A stretch of DNA of 64,000 nt, from positions 1 through 64,000 of the forward strand of contig JABLXV010000032.1 in NCBI GenBank assembly GCA_013177895.1, written 5' to 3'. The DNA is from Brevinematales bacterium (lineage in GTDB: Bacteria > Spirochaetota > Brevinematia > Brevinematales > GWF1-51-8). Shown piece after piece: positions 1 to 7,633 of this stretch (within the stretch, counting starts at the first letter, position 1; each line of letters opens with the position of its first letter). The position numbers and the translations under genes were made by a program. Below the pieces are notes generated by a model that ran no database searches, was not told the origin of the DNA, and saw nothing but the letters and a program-made list of their open reading frames with translations.

Positions 1-579
1 GGCGCGATGGATACCGGTTCGTCGTTCGAGGGTATGGGCGCTAATCGGGAGGCGTTTTTTTCTATCCTGATAGAGCCCGCGCTTCTCCTCGGGTTCGCCG
101 TTCTGACCGGTTTCTCGGCGGAGGCTTCGTTCGACAGCGTGATTCGGAGCGCGTTCCAGTCGCTGTCCTTCGAGAATATCGCCCTCCTGCTTCTGGTGTG
201 CGCATCCTTCCTGATACTGGCTCTTGCCGAGAACAGCAGGATTCCGTTCGACGACCCCACCACTCACCTGGAATTGACGATGATTCACGAGGTAATGATA
301 TTGGATAATAGCGGGCCCGATCTCGCGATGATCGAATATAGCGCGTCTTTAAAGCTCTGGTTTTTCTTCGCCCTGATCGCGGATATTTTCCCTGCTCTTC
401 ACTATTTAACCCAGCCCTTGAAACCCGTGCTGACGTTTGCCGTCATCCTGCTCCTTTCGGTTCTTGCGGGGGTTGTTGAATCGGTGATGGCGCGTCTGCG
501 ATTGACGCGTATCCCGCAGATGCTTTCGACCGCGCTGGCGTTTTCGCTGGTAGCAATACTTTTAAAGAGTATATTATGA
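1..579 (+). CDS. hyfC: HyfC/NuoH-like membrane subunit (5' end outside window)
   Basis: This is the C-terminal part of a NuoH/HyfC-type integral membrane subunit; the reading frame is open at the first base, so the start lies upstream. Visible residues include DTGSSFEGMGANRE near the beginning and the family signature RIPFDDPTTHLELTMIHE, which in complex I and group 4 hydrogenases lines the link between the membrane arm and the soluble arm. Several strongly hydrophobic segments follow. The stop codon overlaps the next start as ATGA, so the two are translationally coupled. Family membership is clear. Whether the complex makes hydrogen is doubtful, because the large subunit downstream lacks the NiFe ligands. 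Confidence 0.88.
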   Translation, partial: GAMDTGSSFEGMGANREAFFSILIEPALLLGFAVLTGFSAEASFDSVIRSAFQSLSFENIALLLLVCASFLILALAENSRIPFDDPTTHLELTMIHEVMILDNSGPDLAMIEYSASLKLWFFFALIADIFPALHYLTQPLKPVLTFAVILLLSVLAGVVESVMARLRLTRIPQMLSTALAFSLVAILLKSIL

Positions 580-1220
580 ATAATCTGATCGAAATGTTTT
601 TAGTCGGAATACTGATTACGGACTTCATCCTGCTGGCCACCGGACGGATGCGGGCGAGCATTCGCCTCGTTTCCATCCAGGGATTTCTACTCGGCGTAGT
701 CCCCGTGATTATCGGGATCACGCAGGGCATCAATCAGGAGATAATCGTTATCTCGCTGGCGGGCATCGTGTTACGCGGCATCGTCTTCCCGCGTCTGCTT
801 CGCCGTTCGGTGATCGATACGGGAGTCGACCGTGAGGAACACCCCATAGTGGGGTATATCGCATCGCTTCTTATCATGGTCGTATTCCTGCTGACGTCCC
901 TCTGGGTCGGATCGAAGCTCGCGTTCCTGGCGCCAAAGTCCGCGCTGATGATTCCCGTCGCATTGGCGACCATCTTCGCGGGAACGTTTATGATCGTCGG
1001 CCGCCGCATCGCGATTATGCAGATTATCGGGTATATCCTGATCGAGAACGGTATCTACTGCTTCGGCCTGACGCTGGTGGAAAAAGTCCCGTTCCTCGTC
1101 GAGCTCGGAGTACTGACCGACGCGGTGGTCGCCGTATTGGTGATGACGAATGCGACCAAGCGGCTTCATCAGGTGTTCGATCATATGGATACCGGGAATA
1201 TGGATTCCCTAAAAGGATAA
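576..1220 (+). CDS. hyfE: HyfE-like (NuoK-related) membrane subunit
   Basis: A 214-residue protein made almost entirely of hydrophobic helices (about seven), matching hydrogenase-4 component E, whose C-terminal half resembles NuoK. It starts inside an ATGA overlap with the preceding subunit and is followed four bases later by the antiporter-like subunit. The segment IMQIIGYILIENGIYCFGL carries the intramembrane glutamate typical of the NuoK-like part. Its likely role is ion conduction in the membrane arm of the complex. The assignment rests on hydropathy, gene order and this motif. Confidence 0.82.
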   Translation: MNNLIEMFLVGILITDFILLATGRMRASIRLVSIQGFLLGVVPVIIGITQGINQEIIVISLAGIVLRGIVFPRLLRRSVIDTGVDREEHPIVGYIASLLIMVVFLLTSLWVGSKLAFLAPKSALMIPVALATIFAGTFMIVGRRIAIMQIIGYILIENGIYCFGLTLVEKVPFLVELGVLTDAVVAVLVMTNATKRLHQVFDHMDTGNMDSLKG

Positions 1221-1224
1221 TAAC

Positions 1225-2721
1225 ATGATGGAATTTTTCGGCAGGATCGGGGCGGAATTGCTCTGGGGATATCTGGCTATTCCCGTACTCGCAATCGTGT
1301 TTATTCTACTGGTTCGCCGTCCGCGGCTAGTCCCGATAATCGCCTCAATTGCCTCCTTTCTCGAAGCGGCGCTCAGCATGATTATAGCGTCCCTGATACC
1401 GGCCGTAAAAAAACTCACTACCTTCGGGGAATTATTCACCGTCGACGCGTTTTCCGTCTGGCATCTGCTCGTCCTCACTCTGATCGTGTTTCTAAGCGCG
1501 TCCCTGTTCTCATTATCCTATTTTAATAAAGAGCATATCCTCGAACTTAAAAAAATGAAACGTTTCGGCGTACTGTGGATGGGCGCGCTCGGAACTATGA
1601 GTCTGGTGCTCATTTCCGGGAATATCGGCATCATGTGGGTCAGCATCGAAGCTACGACCTTATTTACGGCGTTCCTGATTATCCGCGACGATTCTGCCGC
1701 GTCTCTCGAGGCGATGTGGAAATACATCATCATGTGTTCGGTGGGGGTCGCTTTCGCTTTCATCGGGACATTGTTAATCGCGGCGGCCGCCCAGCAGGCG
1801 GGACTTGTAGGTAACGACGCGCTTCTATTGAGTAAGATATACTCCGTAAAGGAACAATTAAACCCCGTACTGGTGATGGCGGGCTTCATCTTTCTGCTGA
1901 TAGGATATGGGACTAAAGCCGGGCTTGCTCCCCTGCATAACTGGCTCCCGGACGCGCATAGTCAGGCTCCCGCCCCCGTATCCGCGATGTTTTCCGGCTT
2001 CCTGCTGAATACCGCGCTCTATAGCATTCTCCGCTTCCTGCCCCTTGCAGACGCGGCCGGCGCGCCTCCCGGACGCGCGCTGGATATTATGATGTTTCTC
2101 GGCGTGCTGTCCGTCCTCATCGCCGCGGCGTTTATCGTTTTCCAGAAGGACGCAAAGCGCATGCTGGCGTATTGTTCGGTAGAAAACATGGGGATTATCG
2201 TGCTGGGGTATTCCCTCGGGCCTATCGGCACGATGGGCGCGCTTTTTCATACGTTGAACCATTCCATCGCGAAAACCGGCGGATTTTTTACCGCGGGGAA
2301 GCTCGGACAGCTGATCGGCAGTAATCATCTCACGGAGTTCGACGGCGCGGCGAAGACCTATCCCGTATGGGGAATCGGCCTCGCGGTCAGCCTGCTCGCG
2401 CTCACCGGGGCGGCACCATTCGCCCTGTTTGTCAGCGAATTCCAGATCATCAAAGCCGCGGTTGATTCGGGAAAATTCGCCGCACTGATACTTTTTTTAA
2501 TCGGCACGATTATCGTCTTTATCGTCATGCTCCGCCACGCCATCCGAATTGCGTGGAATCCCGTACCGGCGGGACATACCGGAAAAATGCAGGTCTCCGT
2601 TCTCGAGGCGCTGCTGGTCTTTATCCCGCTGGGATTATTATTAGTGTTAGGTCTGTGGCAGCCCGGCTTCATCCATGAATTCATAGAACAGGCCTCCGGC
2701 GCGTTATGGGGGATGAAATGA
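1225..2721 (+). CDS. hyfF: HyfF/NuoL-M-N-like antiporter subunit
   Basis: A 498-residue polytopic protein of the proton-conducting membrane transporter family shared by Mrp antiporters, NuoL/M/N and HyfB/D/F. The diagnostic block YGTKAGLAPLHNWLPDAHSQ is present near residue 228, followed by APVSAMFSGFLLNTALYSILRF. A conserved membrane glutamate lies in WVSIEATTLFTAF. The stop codon shares bases with the next start. Together with the flanking subunits it would couple electron transfer in the soluble arm to ion translocation across the cytoplasmic membrane. Confidence 0.9.
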   Translation: MMEFFGRIGAELLWGYLAIPVLAIVFILLVRRPRLVPIIASIASFLEAALSMIIASLIPAVKKLTTFGELFTVDAFSVWHLLVLTLIVFLSASLFSLSYFNKEHILELKKMKRFGVLWMGALGTMSLVLISGNIGIMWVSIEATTLFTAFLIIRDDSAASLEAMWKYIIMCSVGVAFAFIGTLLIAAAAQQAGLVGNDALLLSKIYSVKEQLNPVLVMAGFIFLLIGYGTKAGLAPLHNWLPDAHSQAPAPVSAMFSGFLLNTALYSILRFLPLADAAGAPPGRALDIMMFLGVLSVLIAAAFIVFQKDAKRMLAYCSVENMGIIVLGYSLGPIGTMGALFHTLNHSIAKTGGFFTAGKLGQLIGSNHLTEFDGAAKTYPVWGIGLAVSLLALTGAAPFALFVSEFQIIKAAVDSGKFAALILFLIGTIIVFIVMLRHAIRIAWNPVPAGHTGKMQVSVLEALLVFIPLGLLLVLGLWQPGFIHEFIEQASGALWGMK

Positions 2722-4187
2722 ATAAACGTCTGACCGTCAGTCTGAAAAACGGCGATTTCTGCGGCATCAGGGAAATCCCGTCTTTTTCGGGAGAGGAACT
2801 GAGTTCCGTTATATCCCAAAGCGCGGGAGAAGGAATGCGCATCGTATCCTTTTTCGCCGTACCATTGCCGAAGGACGGAGGGAAATTATTCGCGGTATTG
2901 GCGGACGATACGCACGGGGTTTTATATCCGCTCGCTTCCGCCGAACTCAAATCCTACCCGTCGGTAACCCCGTCCTGTCCGCAGGCGCACCTGTTCGAGA
3001 GGGAGATATTCGAGCAATCCGGCATCATACCGGAAGGGCACCCGTGGCTGAAACCCGTGCGGAAGCTGATGAAGAACGACTCTTTTTATCATATCGACAG
3101 CGATGAAATACACGAAGTGGCGGTCGGCCCGGTTCACGCGGGCGTCATCGAGCCGGGGCATTTCAGATTCCAATGCTCCGGCGAAAGGGTGTTTCACATG
3201 GAAATCGCCCTCGGTTACCAGCATCGCGGGATAGAGAACGCCCTTTCCGGCACGCCCGGCCTGAAAACTATCCATTATATGGAAACTCTCGCGGGGGATA
3301 CCACTATCGGGCATTCGACCGCGTACTCCATGATTATCGAAGCCCTGCGGGGAATAACCCCTTATCCCCGCGCCGAGGCGATACGCGCGATCGCGCTCGA
3401 AATGGAAAGGATCGCCAATCATATCGGCGACCTCGGCGCATTGGCGGGCGATATCGGCTATCTGCCCTCCAAATCCTTCTGCGGCCGTCTGCGCGGGGAT
3501 GCGCTCAATATGACCGCGGAAATCTGCGGGAACCGTTTCGGGAGAAATCTGGTTCGCCCGGGCGGGGTCAGATACGATCTTGACCGACCCCTTAGCGAGA
3601 AACTCCTCGCTAAAATAAAGGATTTCCGTAACGACGCGGTTCAGGCGGCGGAGATCATGTGGGACGTCCCGTCCGTACTGGAACGGTTCGAGGATACGGG
3701 CATAGTCTCTAAAGAGACCGCCGCACGTATCGGGATGGTCGGCCCTTCGGCGAGAGCGTCCGGCCTCAAGCGGGACGTCCGCAGCCAGTTCCCGACCGGC
3801 GCCTACCGTTTCAACCATGTTCCCATCGTCACCTATGAGAGCGGGGACGTATTCGCGAGAGCGTTGACGCGCGAGATGGAAATCAACCGTTCCATTAAGT
3901 TCATACAGGATTTACTGAAAAATCCGCCCACCAGCCCGCTGATGAACGATAAAGCGAAAAATATCGCGGGGGATTCGTTCGCGGCGGCGATGGTCGAGGG
4001 GTGGCGCGGGGAAATATGCCATACCGCGATCACGGATAAAAACGGCGGGTTCGCCCGCTATAAGGTCACCGACCCGTCGTTCCATAACTGGTTCGGGCTG
4101 GCCTGCTGTATGAAAAACGGCGCTATTTCCGATTTCCCCGTATGCAATAAAAGTTTCAGTTTATCCTATTGCGGTCACGATTTATAG
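2718..4187 (+). CDS. hyfG: HyfG/NuoC-D-like large subunit lacking NiFe ligands
   Basis: A 489-residue fusion of a short NuoC-like N-terminal part (ending around HPWLKPVRKL) and a NuoD/hydrogenase large-subunit part. I chose the ATG that overlaps the preceding stop because GGGGGA lies just upstream; an in-frame ATG 12 bases earlier is also possible. The fold markers are there (YQHRGIENAL, ERIANHIGDLGALAGDI, DPSFHNWFGL, NKSFSLSY). The two CxxC pairs that hold NiFe in true hydrogenases are not. The first site reads LAGDTTIGHSTAY, and the protein ends at SYCGHDL without DPCxxC. This matches the energy-converting-hydrogenase-related (Ehr) class rather than an active hydrogenase. The electron partner is unknown. 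Confidence 0.85.
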   Translation: MNKRLTVSLKNGDFCGIREIPSFSGEELSSVISQSAGEGMRIVSFFAVPLPKDGGKLFAVLADDTHGVLYPLASAELKSYPSVTPSCPQAHLFEREIFEQSGIIPEGHPWLKPVRKLMKNDSFYHIDSDEIHEVAVGPVHAGVIEPGHFRFQCSGERVFHMEIALGYQHRGIENALSGTPGLKTIHYMETLAGDTTIGHSTAYSMIIEALRGITPYPRAEAIRAIALEMERIANHIGDLGALAGDIGYLPSKSFCGRLRGDALNMTAEICGNRFGRNLVRPGGVRYDLDRPLSEKLLAKIKDFRNDAVQAAEIMWDVPSVLERFEDTGIVSKETAARIGMVGPSARASGLKRDVRSQFPTGAYRFNHVPIVTYESGDVFARALTREMEINRSIKFIQDLLKNPPTSPLMNDKAKNIAGDSFAAAMVEGWRGEICHTAITDKNGGFARYKVTDPSFHNWFGLACCMKNGAISDFPVCNKSFSLSYCGHDL

Positions 4188-4195
4188 GAGACGTT

Positions 4196-4963
4196 ATGTT
4201 CAAATCATTACGCGCGCGAATCGACCAGAAGTATAGAACTATCCCATTCCCGATAAGCGACCCGGTTCTGCCCGAGCGTTACACCGGACGTCCGGCGTTA
4301 TCGCCCGAGAAGTGCGACCGTTGTTCCGAATGCGTAAGCGTCTGCCCTACCGGCGCGATCGCCCTGCGGAAGAAAGGGATAACCATCGATACCGCGAGAT
4401 GCATATTCTGCGCCGAGTGCGCGGAAATCTGCCCCAAGGACGCAATCGTCTTCTCACGGGAATTCCGTATGGGGGCGAACGAAAAAGCCGGGCTGATCGA
4501 GAACGGGGCTGAACGAAAACCGATAAGCGCGCTGAATAAAAAGATGCTGCGCACCTTCGGACGTTCGCTGAAATTCCGGGTAGTCAGCGCGGGCGGATGC
4601 AACGCGTGCGAGGCGGATATCAACGTGCTCGGGACAATCGGCTTCGATCTGGACCGTTTCGGCATCAGCTACGCGGCGTCCCCCCGGCACGCGGACGGGT
4701 TAATCGTCACGGGGCCGATCTCCATGAACATGAAGGAAGCTGTTCTGAAGACCTACGAGGCAGTCCCGGAGCCGAAAATTGTGATCGCGGTGGGGGCATG
4801 CGCGCTGTCCGGGGGAATCTATGCCGGGCATGCCGAGACCTGCGGCGGCGTCGACGCCATTCTCCCGGTAGACCTGTATATCCCGGGATGCCCTCCGCAT
4901 CCGATGACAATCCTGAACGCGCTGCTGGAACTGCTCGACCGGATACCCCGGAGAAACGGGTGA
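4196..4963 (+). CDS. hyfI: Fused ferredoxin + NuoB/HyfI-like small subunit
   Basis: A 255-residue protein that joins two usually separate subunits. The N-terminal part has two complete 4Fe-4S motifs (CDRCSECVSVCP and CIFCAECAEICP), as in HyfH/NuoI. The C-terminal part is a NuoB/HyfI-type small subunit with the proximal-cluster cysteines in GGCNACEADI, VGACALSGG and PGCPPHP. The ATG was chosen for the AGGAG ahead of it, which overlaps the stop of the large-subunit gene; longer in-frame starts lie inside that gene. It would carry electrons through three 4Fe-4S clusters to the large-subunit interface. This is the last gene of the operon in this window. Confidence 0.87.
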   Translation: MFKSLRARIDQKYRTIPFPISDPVLPERYTGRPALSPEKCDRCSECVSVCPTGAIALRKKGITIDTARCIFCAECAEICPKDAIVFSREFRMGANEKAGLIENGAERKPISALNKKMLRTFGRSLKFRVVSAGGCNACEADINVLGTIGFDLDRFGISYAASPRHADGLIVTGPISMNMKEAVLKTYEAVPEPKIVIAVGACALSGGIYAGHAETCGGVDAILPVDLYIPGCPPHPMTILNALLELLDRIPRRNG

Positions 4964-5019
4964 CAGGTATTGTCTTTCACATCTTCTATATATAACGATA
5001 AAAATTATAATAAAAAACT

Positions 5020-5048
5020 TTGACGAGGGCGCCGGAATAATATATAAT
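5020..5048 (+). promoter_or_regulatory. Sigma-70 promoter of tRNA-Leu
   Basis: TTGACG and TATAAT are separated by 17 bases, and the tRNA begins about 45 bases after the -10 element. The match is 5/6 and 6/6. The stretch between the hydrogenase-like operon and this promoter is AT-rich and holds nothing else I can support. Confidence 0.75.
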
Positions 5049-5092
5049 ATTTGTCGGCGACTGTTAGAGGTTCATTTCAGACGGAAACCAAC

Positions 5093-5176
5093 GCCCAGGT
5101 GGTGGAATTGGTAGACACGCTAGCTTGAGGGGCTAGTGGGAGCAATCTCGTGCAAGTTCAAGTCTTGTCCTGGGCA
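5093..5176 (+). tRNA. tRNA-Leu (anticodon GAG)
   Basis: The ends GCCCAGG and CCTGGGC pair as a seven-base acceptor stem with discriminator A. The anticodon stem CTAGC/GCTAG encloses the loop TTGAGGG, giving anticodon GAG, which reads CUU and CUC leucine codons. A long variable arm, as expected for a class II tRNA, lies before the T arm (GTTCAAGTC). No CCA is encoded after the discriminator, so the CCA-adding enzyme in this window would be needed to finish the molecule. Confidence 0.95.
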
Positions 5177-5178
5177 AT

Positions 5179-5213
5179 AAAAAGACCCCGACCGAAAGGC
5201 TGGGGTCTTTTTT
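5179..5213. terminator. Bidirectional Rho-independent terminator
   Basis: The arms AAAGACCCC and GGGGTCTTT flank a 12-base loop, with a run of A before and a run of T after. It can therefore stop both the tRNA transcript and the convergent SPFH operon. Confidence 0.85.
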
Positions 5214-5229
5214 ATCTGAGTTATAACTT

Positions 5230-6165
5230 TTATTTCCCCTGTCCCATAATGATCGGCAGGCCTACCCCGTTGGGACTGGTCGGCATAATGATAAACGTCG
5301 TATTGTCCGAGTTCGCGAGGGTCTGGTATGCCTGAATCGCCTCGTGTTGGAGATAGTTCGCGCTTAACGTCGAATTGATAATCTTCTGCGCCTCCGCAAG
5401 CCCCTTCGCCTCGACAATCTTGATTTCCGCTTCCATCATCGCCTTCTGCTTCTTATACTCCATCGCCTCGGCTTCCTGCTGGGATTGGATCTTGAGCTGG
5501 ATAGCCTCGTCGATCGACTTGGGCAGAAGCACGTTACGCAGCATGAAACGGTCGATAATGATACCCTTGGTGGCAAGAAGCTCGGTAATATTACTCTCTA
5601 TTTCCATAGTAACCTCGTTCCGGTAGGTGGAGTAGATATCCTTCATCGTGTACTTGCTGCACACGTCACGGATAATCGTACGCACCGCGGGAATAAGGAT
5701 ACCCCGTTCGAGGTCTTCTATCGATTTCGCGACATTCGCGTAAACATACCCCGCCATTTTAGAATCCACAAAGTACCAGATAGTCGAATCGATGGTCACT
5801 GTCAGGTCGTCCTTGGTCTTCACAGGGACGCCTCCGCCCACATCGCTCTCGTCATAAGCCTTGGTCTGCGTCAGGCTGAATTCCCGCAGACGGGTGGGAT
5901 AGATGATGATTTCCGCGAACGGATTTTTCAGGCTGAGTCCGGGCATAAAAAAATTATCCTGGACTTTTCCGAATACCACGGGCACACCGACCTCGCCGGA
6001 ATCGATAATAACGATCAACTGAGAGAACATCGAAACAATCGCGACGATGATAGTCACGCTTGCGCCCATGACTATTTTTTTAGGGTCGCCGGGTAGTTTT
6101 TTCGGTCCAAAAACCAGTATCCCCAGTCCCGCGATTAAACATGCAACTCCGAAAACGAACAACAT
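5230..6165 (-). CDS. SPFH/prohibitin-family membrane protein
   Basis: A 311-residue prohibitin/stomatin-type protein. Two hydrophobic segments lie in the first 55 residues. An SPFH domain follows (about 60-220; GEVGVPVVFGKV, then VKTKDDLTVTIDSTIWYFV), then an alanine/glutamate-rich coiled coil (AEAMEYKKQKAMMEAEIKIVEAKG). Such proteins form large ring- or cage-like assemblies that organise membrane domains and proteases; its client here is unknown. The start is the ATG behind GGAGG with five bases between; an in-frame TTG upstream is less likely. Two tiny membrane-peptide genes and a diguanylate cyclase lie directly upstream in the same orientation. Confidence 0.9.
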   Translation of the reverse strand: MLFVFGVACLIAGLGILVFGPKKLPGDPKKIVMGASVTIIVAIVSMFSQLIVIIDSGEVGVPVVFGKVQDNFFMPGLSLKNPFAEIIIYPTRLREFSLTQTKAYDESDVGGGVPVKTKDDLTVTIDSTIWYFVDSKMAGYVYANVAKSIEDLERGILIPAVRTIIRDVCSKYTMKDIYSTYRNEVTMEIESNITELLATKGIIIDRFMLRNVLLPKSIDEAIQLKIQSQQEAEAMEYKKQKAMMEAEIKIVEAKGLAEAQKIINSTLSANYLQHEAIQAYQTLANSDNTTFIIMPTSPNGVGLPIIMGQGK

Positions 6166-6187
6166 ACGTCCCTCCAAAGATTTTTCT

Positions 6188-6280
6188 TCACTCCAAAGAA
6201 TCGATGATCTTGATTATAACTAACAATATTGCCAGCAATGAAATAGCGCCGATAAACACGACCAGGCCGCGCCGCCTCAT
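6188..6280 (-). CDS. 30-residue basic single-pass membrane peptide
   Basis: The frame reads MRRRGLVVFIGAISLLAILL and continues to a charged end, IIDSLE. It has an arginine cluster, one hydrophobic helix and a short acidic tail. The ATG overlaps the stop of the preceding 27-residue ORF as ATGA, and the SPFH gene begins 22 bases after its stop. No function can be assigned. Its size and topology suit a small regulatory or assembly peptide for a membrane complex, possibly of the SPFH protein. A chance ORF cannot be excluded, but the overlap, the position and the clean transmembrane pattern argue for a real gene. Confidence 0.55.
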   Translation of the reverse strand: MRRRGLVVFIGAISLLAILLVIIKIIDSLE

Positions 6281-6360
6281 TTCTTTGCTTTGCCGCTAAA
6301 AAAATAAACGAGAAATCCGATAAACGCGATGCCCGCGATAATCCCAATGATAATTAGCAT
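6277..6360 (-). CDS. 27-residue single-pass membrane peptide
   Basis: The product begins MLIIIGIIAGIAFIGFLVYF and ends FSGKAKK: one glycine-containing hydrophobic helix with a basic C-terminus. AGGGG lies six bases before the ATG. It starts 13 bases after the diguanylate cyclase stop and its own stop overlaps the next start, so GGDEF, two mini-proteins and SPFH form one four-gene transcription unit. I do not recognise a family. Confidence 0.55.
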   Translation of the reverse strand: MLIIIGIIAGIAFIGFLVYFFSGKAKK

Positions 6361-6373
6361 CCCTCGCCCCTAT

Positions 6374-7390
6374 CTACCCTTCGTTCTTCATCCGGTACAT
6401 CTCCTCATCCGCGCGATGCATCACGTCCTCGAGATGCCCGGTGTTCCCCTGCGCGATACCGTAGGCGAAAGTGATACCGTGATGAGTCTCCGCGAATTCG
6501 CGCGAGAGTTTCGGCAGACGGTTATGCAGACGATCCAGGACGATGTCTACCGTGTTTTTTTCACGGATATTGATCAGGATTAAAAATTCGTCCCCTCCGA
6601 TACGGAAAATATAATCGTCATACCGGAGCAGGGTACGGAATAGAAGAGCGGCGTCCCTTAAAACTTTATCGCCCTCGCGATGGCCGAACTGGTCGTTCAC
6701 CTCTTTGAAATTGTTCATATCGATGAATACCGCGACTGTAATCAGGTTACAGTCCTGCTGTCTGCGGCGCTGTCCGGTTTCGCTGACGCAGTAGTCGATC
6801 AGCTTATCGAGTTTGGAACGGTTATACAGCCCCGTCAGCGGATCCCGTTCCGCGAGCTCCGATGAGAGCCGGTATGCCGCGGAGTTGGCGAACGCGATAG
6901 CCGCGAAATCCGCGATCGTCTGGAGTATCATCAGGTCGGCTTTCGTAAACGTCCGGGTGCTGTCATGCGGATTGATCACCTCCAGCACGCCGAATACCTG
7001 ATTACGGAACGCCACCGGCACCGCGATGATGGATTTTGTCTCGTATCCCGTGGCCTTATCGACCTTATTCGAGAAACGGTTATCCTGCGCGGTATCCGGC
7101 ACATAAATATACTGATTGGTTGCGGCAACCGTCCCGGCAATCCCCTCGTTCAACCGGAGCTGAATGTTTTTCACCGTATCGAACTCCACCCCCTGAGCAA
7201 TCATAAAGAAAAGCTGATTGGACGCAGGGTCGAGCCGGAATAAGCTCCAGTTTTCCGGCTGAAAGAAAAATCGCACCTCCTTCATAATACCTTCGAGTAT
7301 CTCGTTCAAATCGAGGGACGAAGTAATTAATTTCCCGATACTGGCATACAATTGAAATAACGGCGTCATTTCCGATTCATCGCAGGGCAT
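6374..7390 (-). CDS. GAF-GGDEF diguanylate cyclase
   Basis: A 338-residue soluble protein with an N-terminal GAF domain (about 20-165; NEGIAGTVAATNQYIYVPD, IIAVPVAFRNQVFGVLEV) and a C-terminal GGDEF domain (about 175-335; ERDPLTGLYNRSKLDKLI). The active-site motif RIGGDEF is intact and is preceded at the right distance by RYDD, the RxxD inhibitory site that binds c-di-GMP. It should make c-di-GMP from GTP and be product-inhibited, with the GAF domain sensing an unknown small ligand. GGAGG precedes the start. It is the first gene of the operon that ends with the SPFH protein. Confidence 0.93.
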   Translation of the reverse strand: MPCDESEMTPLFQLYASIGKLITSSLDLNEILEGIMKEVRFFFQPENWSLFRLDPASNQLFFMIAQGVEFDTVKNIQLRLNEGIAGTVAATNQYIYVPDTAQDNRFSNKVDKATGYETKSIIAVPVAFRNQVFGVLEVINPHDSTRTFTKADLMILQTIADFAAIAFANSAAYRLSSELAERDPLTGLYNRSKLDKLIDYCVSETGQRRRQQDCNLITVAVFIDMNNFKEVNDQFGHREGDKVLRDAALLFRTLLRYDDYIFRIGGDEFLILINIREKNTVDIVLDRLHNRLPKLSREFAETHHGITFAYGIAQGNTGHLEDVMHRADEEMYRMKNEG

Positions 7391-7442
7391 GCATCCTCCA
7401 ATATATTCAGATGTTCTAATAAATTCCTTCCGGCTGATTCGC

Positions 7443-7471
7443 TTGACAAGCGTACGGTTTCCCGCTACAAT
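7443..7471 (+). promoter_or_regulatory. Near-consensus sigma-70 promoter
   Basis: A perfect TTGACA is followed after 17 bases by TACAAT (5/6). This is one of the strongest promoter matches in the window, and the only ORFs downstream on this strand are a 28-codon frame and a 64-codon gene. Confidence 0.75.
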
Positions 7472-7476
7472 ACTCT

Positions 7477-7613
7477 GCCGGCGGGTTTATATATATATTA
7501 ATCATTTGTGGCTGCTCTTGAAAAGGAGGCACAGTATGATAAAAACAAACTCGTCAAAACAGAGTTTTCTCTTTTGCCCTTCGGGGCGCTTAAAAGAAAC
7601 AATCCCCGCCGGC
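7477..7613 (+). other. Possible structured leader RNA over a small ORF
   Basis: GCCGGCGGG at 7477-7485, right where transcription should begin, is the exact complement of CCCGCCGGC at 7605-7613, just ahead of the ribosome site of the 64-residue gene. Inside the enclosed region, GCCC-TTCG-GGGC at 7576-7587 forms a hairpin with a stable UUCG-type tetraloop. Closing the long arm would enclose the 28-codon ORF. This could be a translation-controlling leader or an independent small RNA; it is a reading of base complementarity only. Confidence 0.35.
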
Positions 7614-7622
7614 ATTAATTAA
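7536..7622 (+). CDS. Putative 28-residue leader peptide
   Basis: An ATG stands six bases after AAAGGAGG, a nearly perfect ribosome site, and opens a 28-codon frame (MIKTNSSKQSFLFCPSGRLK at its start) that ends 11 bases before the next gene. The peptide is polar with no membrane segment and resembles no family I know. Much of its coding sequence is also the UUCG hairpin described above. It may therefore act as a leader ORF whose translation affects folding, rather than making a functional protein. Confidence 0.42.
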   Translation: MIKTNSSKQSFLFCPSGRLKETIPAGIN

Positions 7623-7633
7623 AAGGAACGATT

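Noticed and set aside
2718-4187. Calling the locus an active NiFe hydrogenase
   Set aside because: Both metal-binding CxxC pairs are missing from the large subunit, so hydrogen chemistry is not supported.
5150-5335. Plus-strand frame of 61 codons overlapping the tRNA end
   Set aside because: It runs through the tRNA-Leu and its terminator and has no ribosome site.
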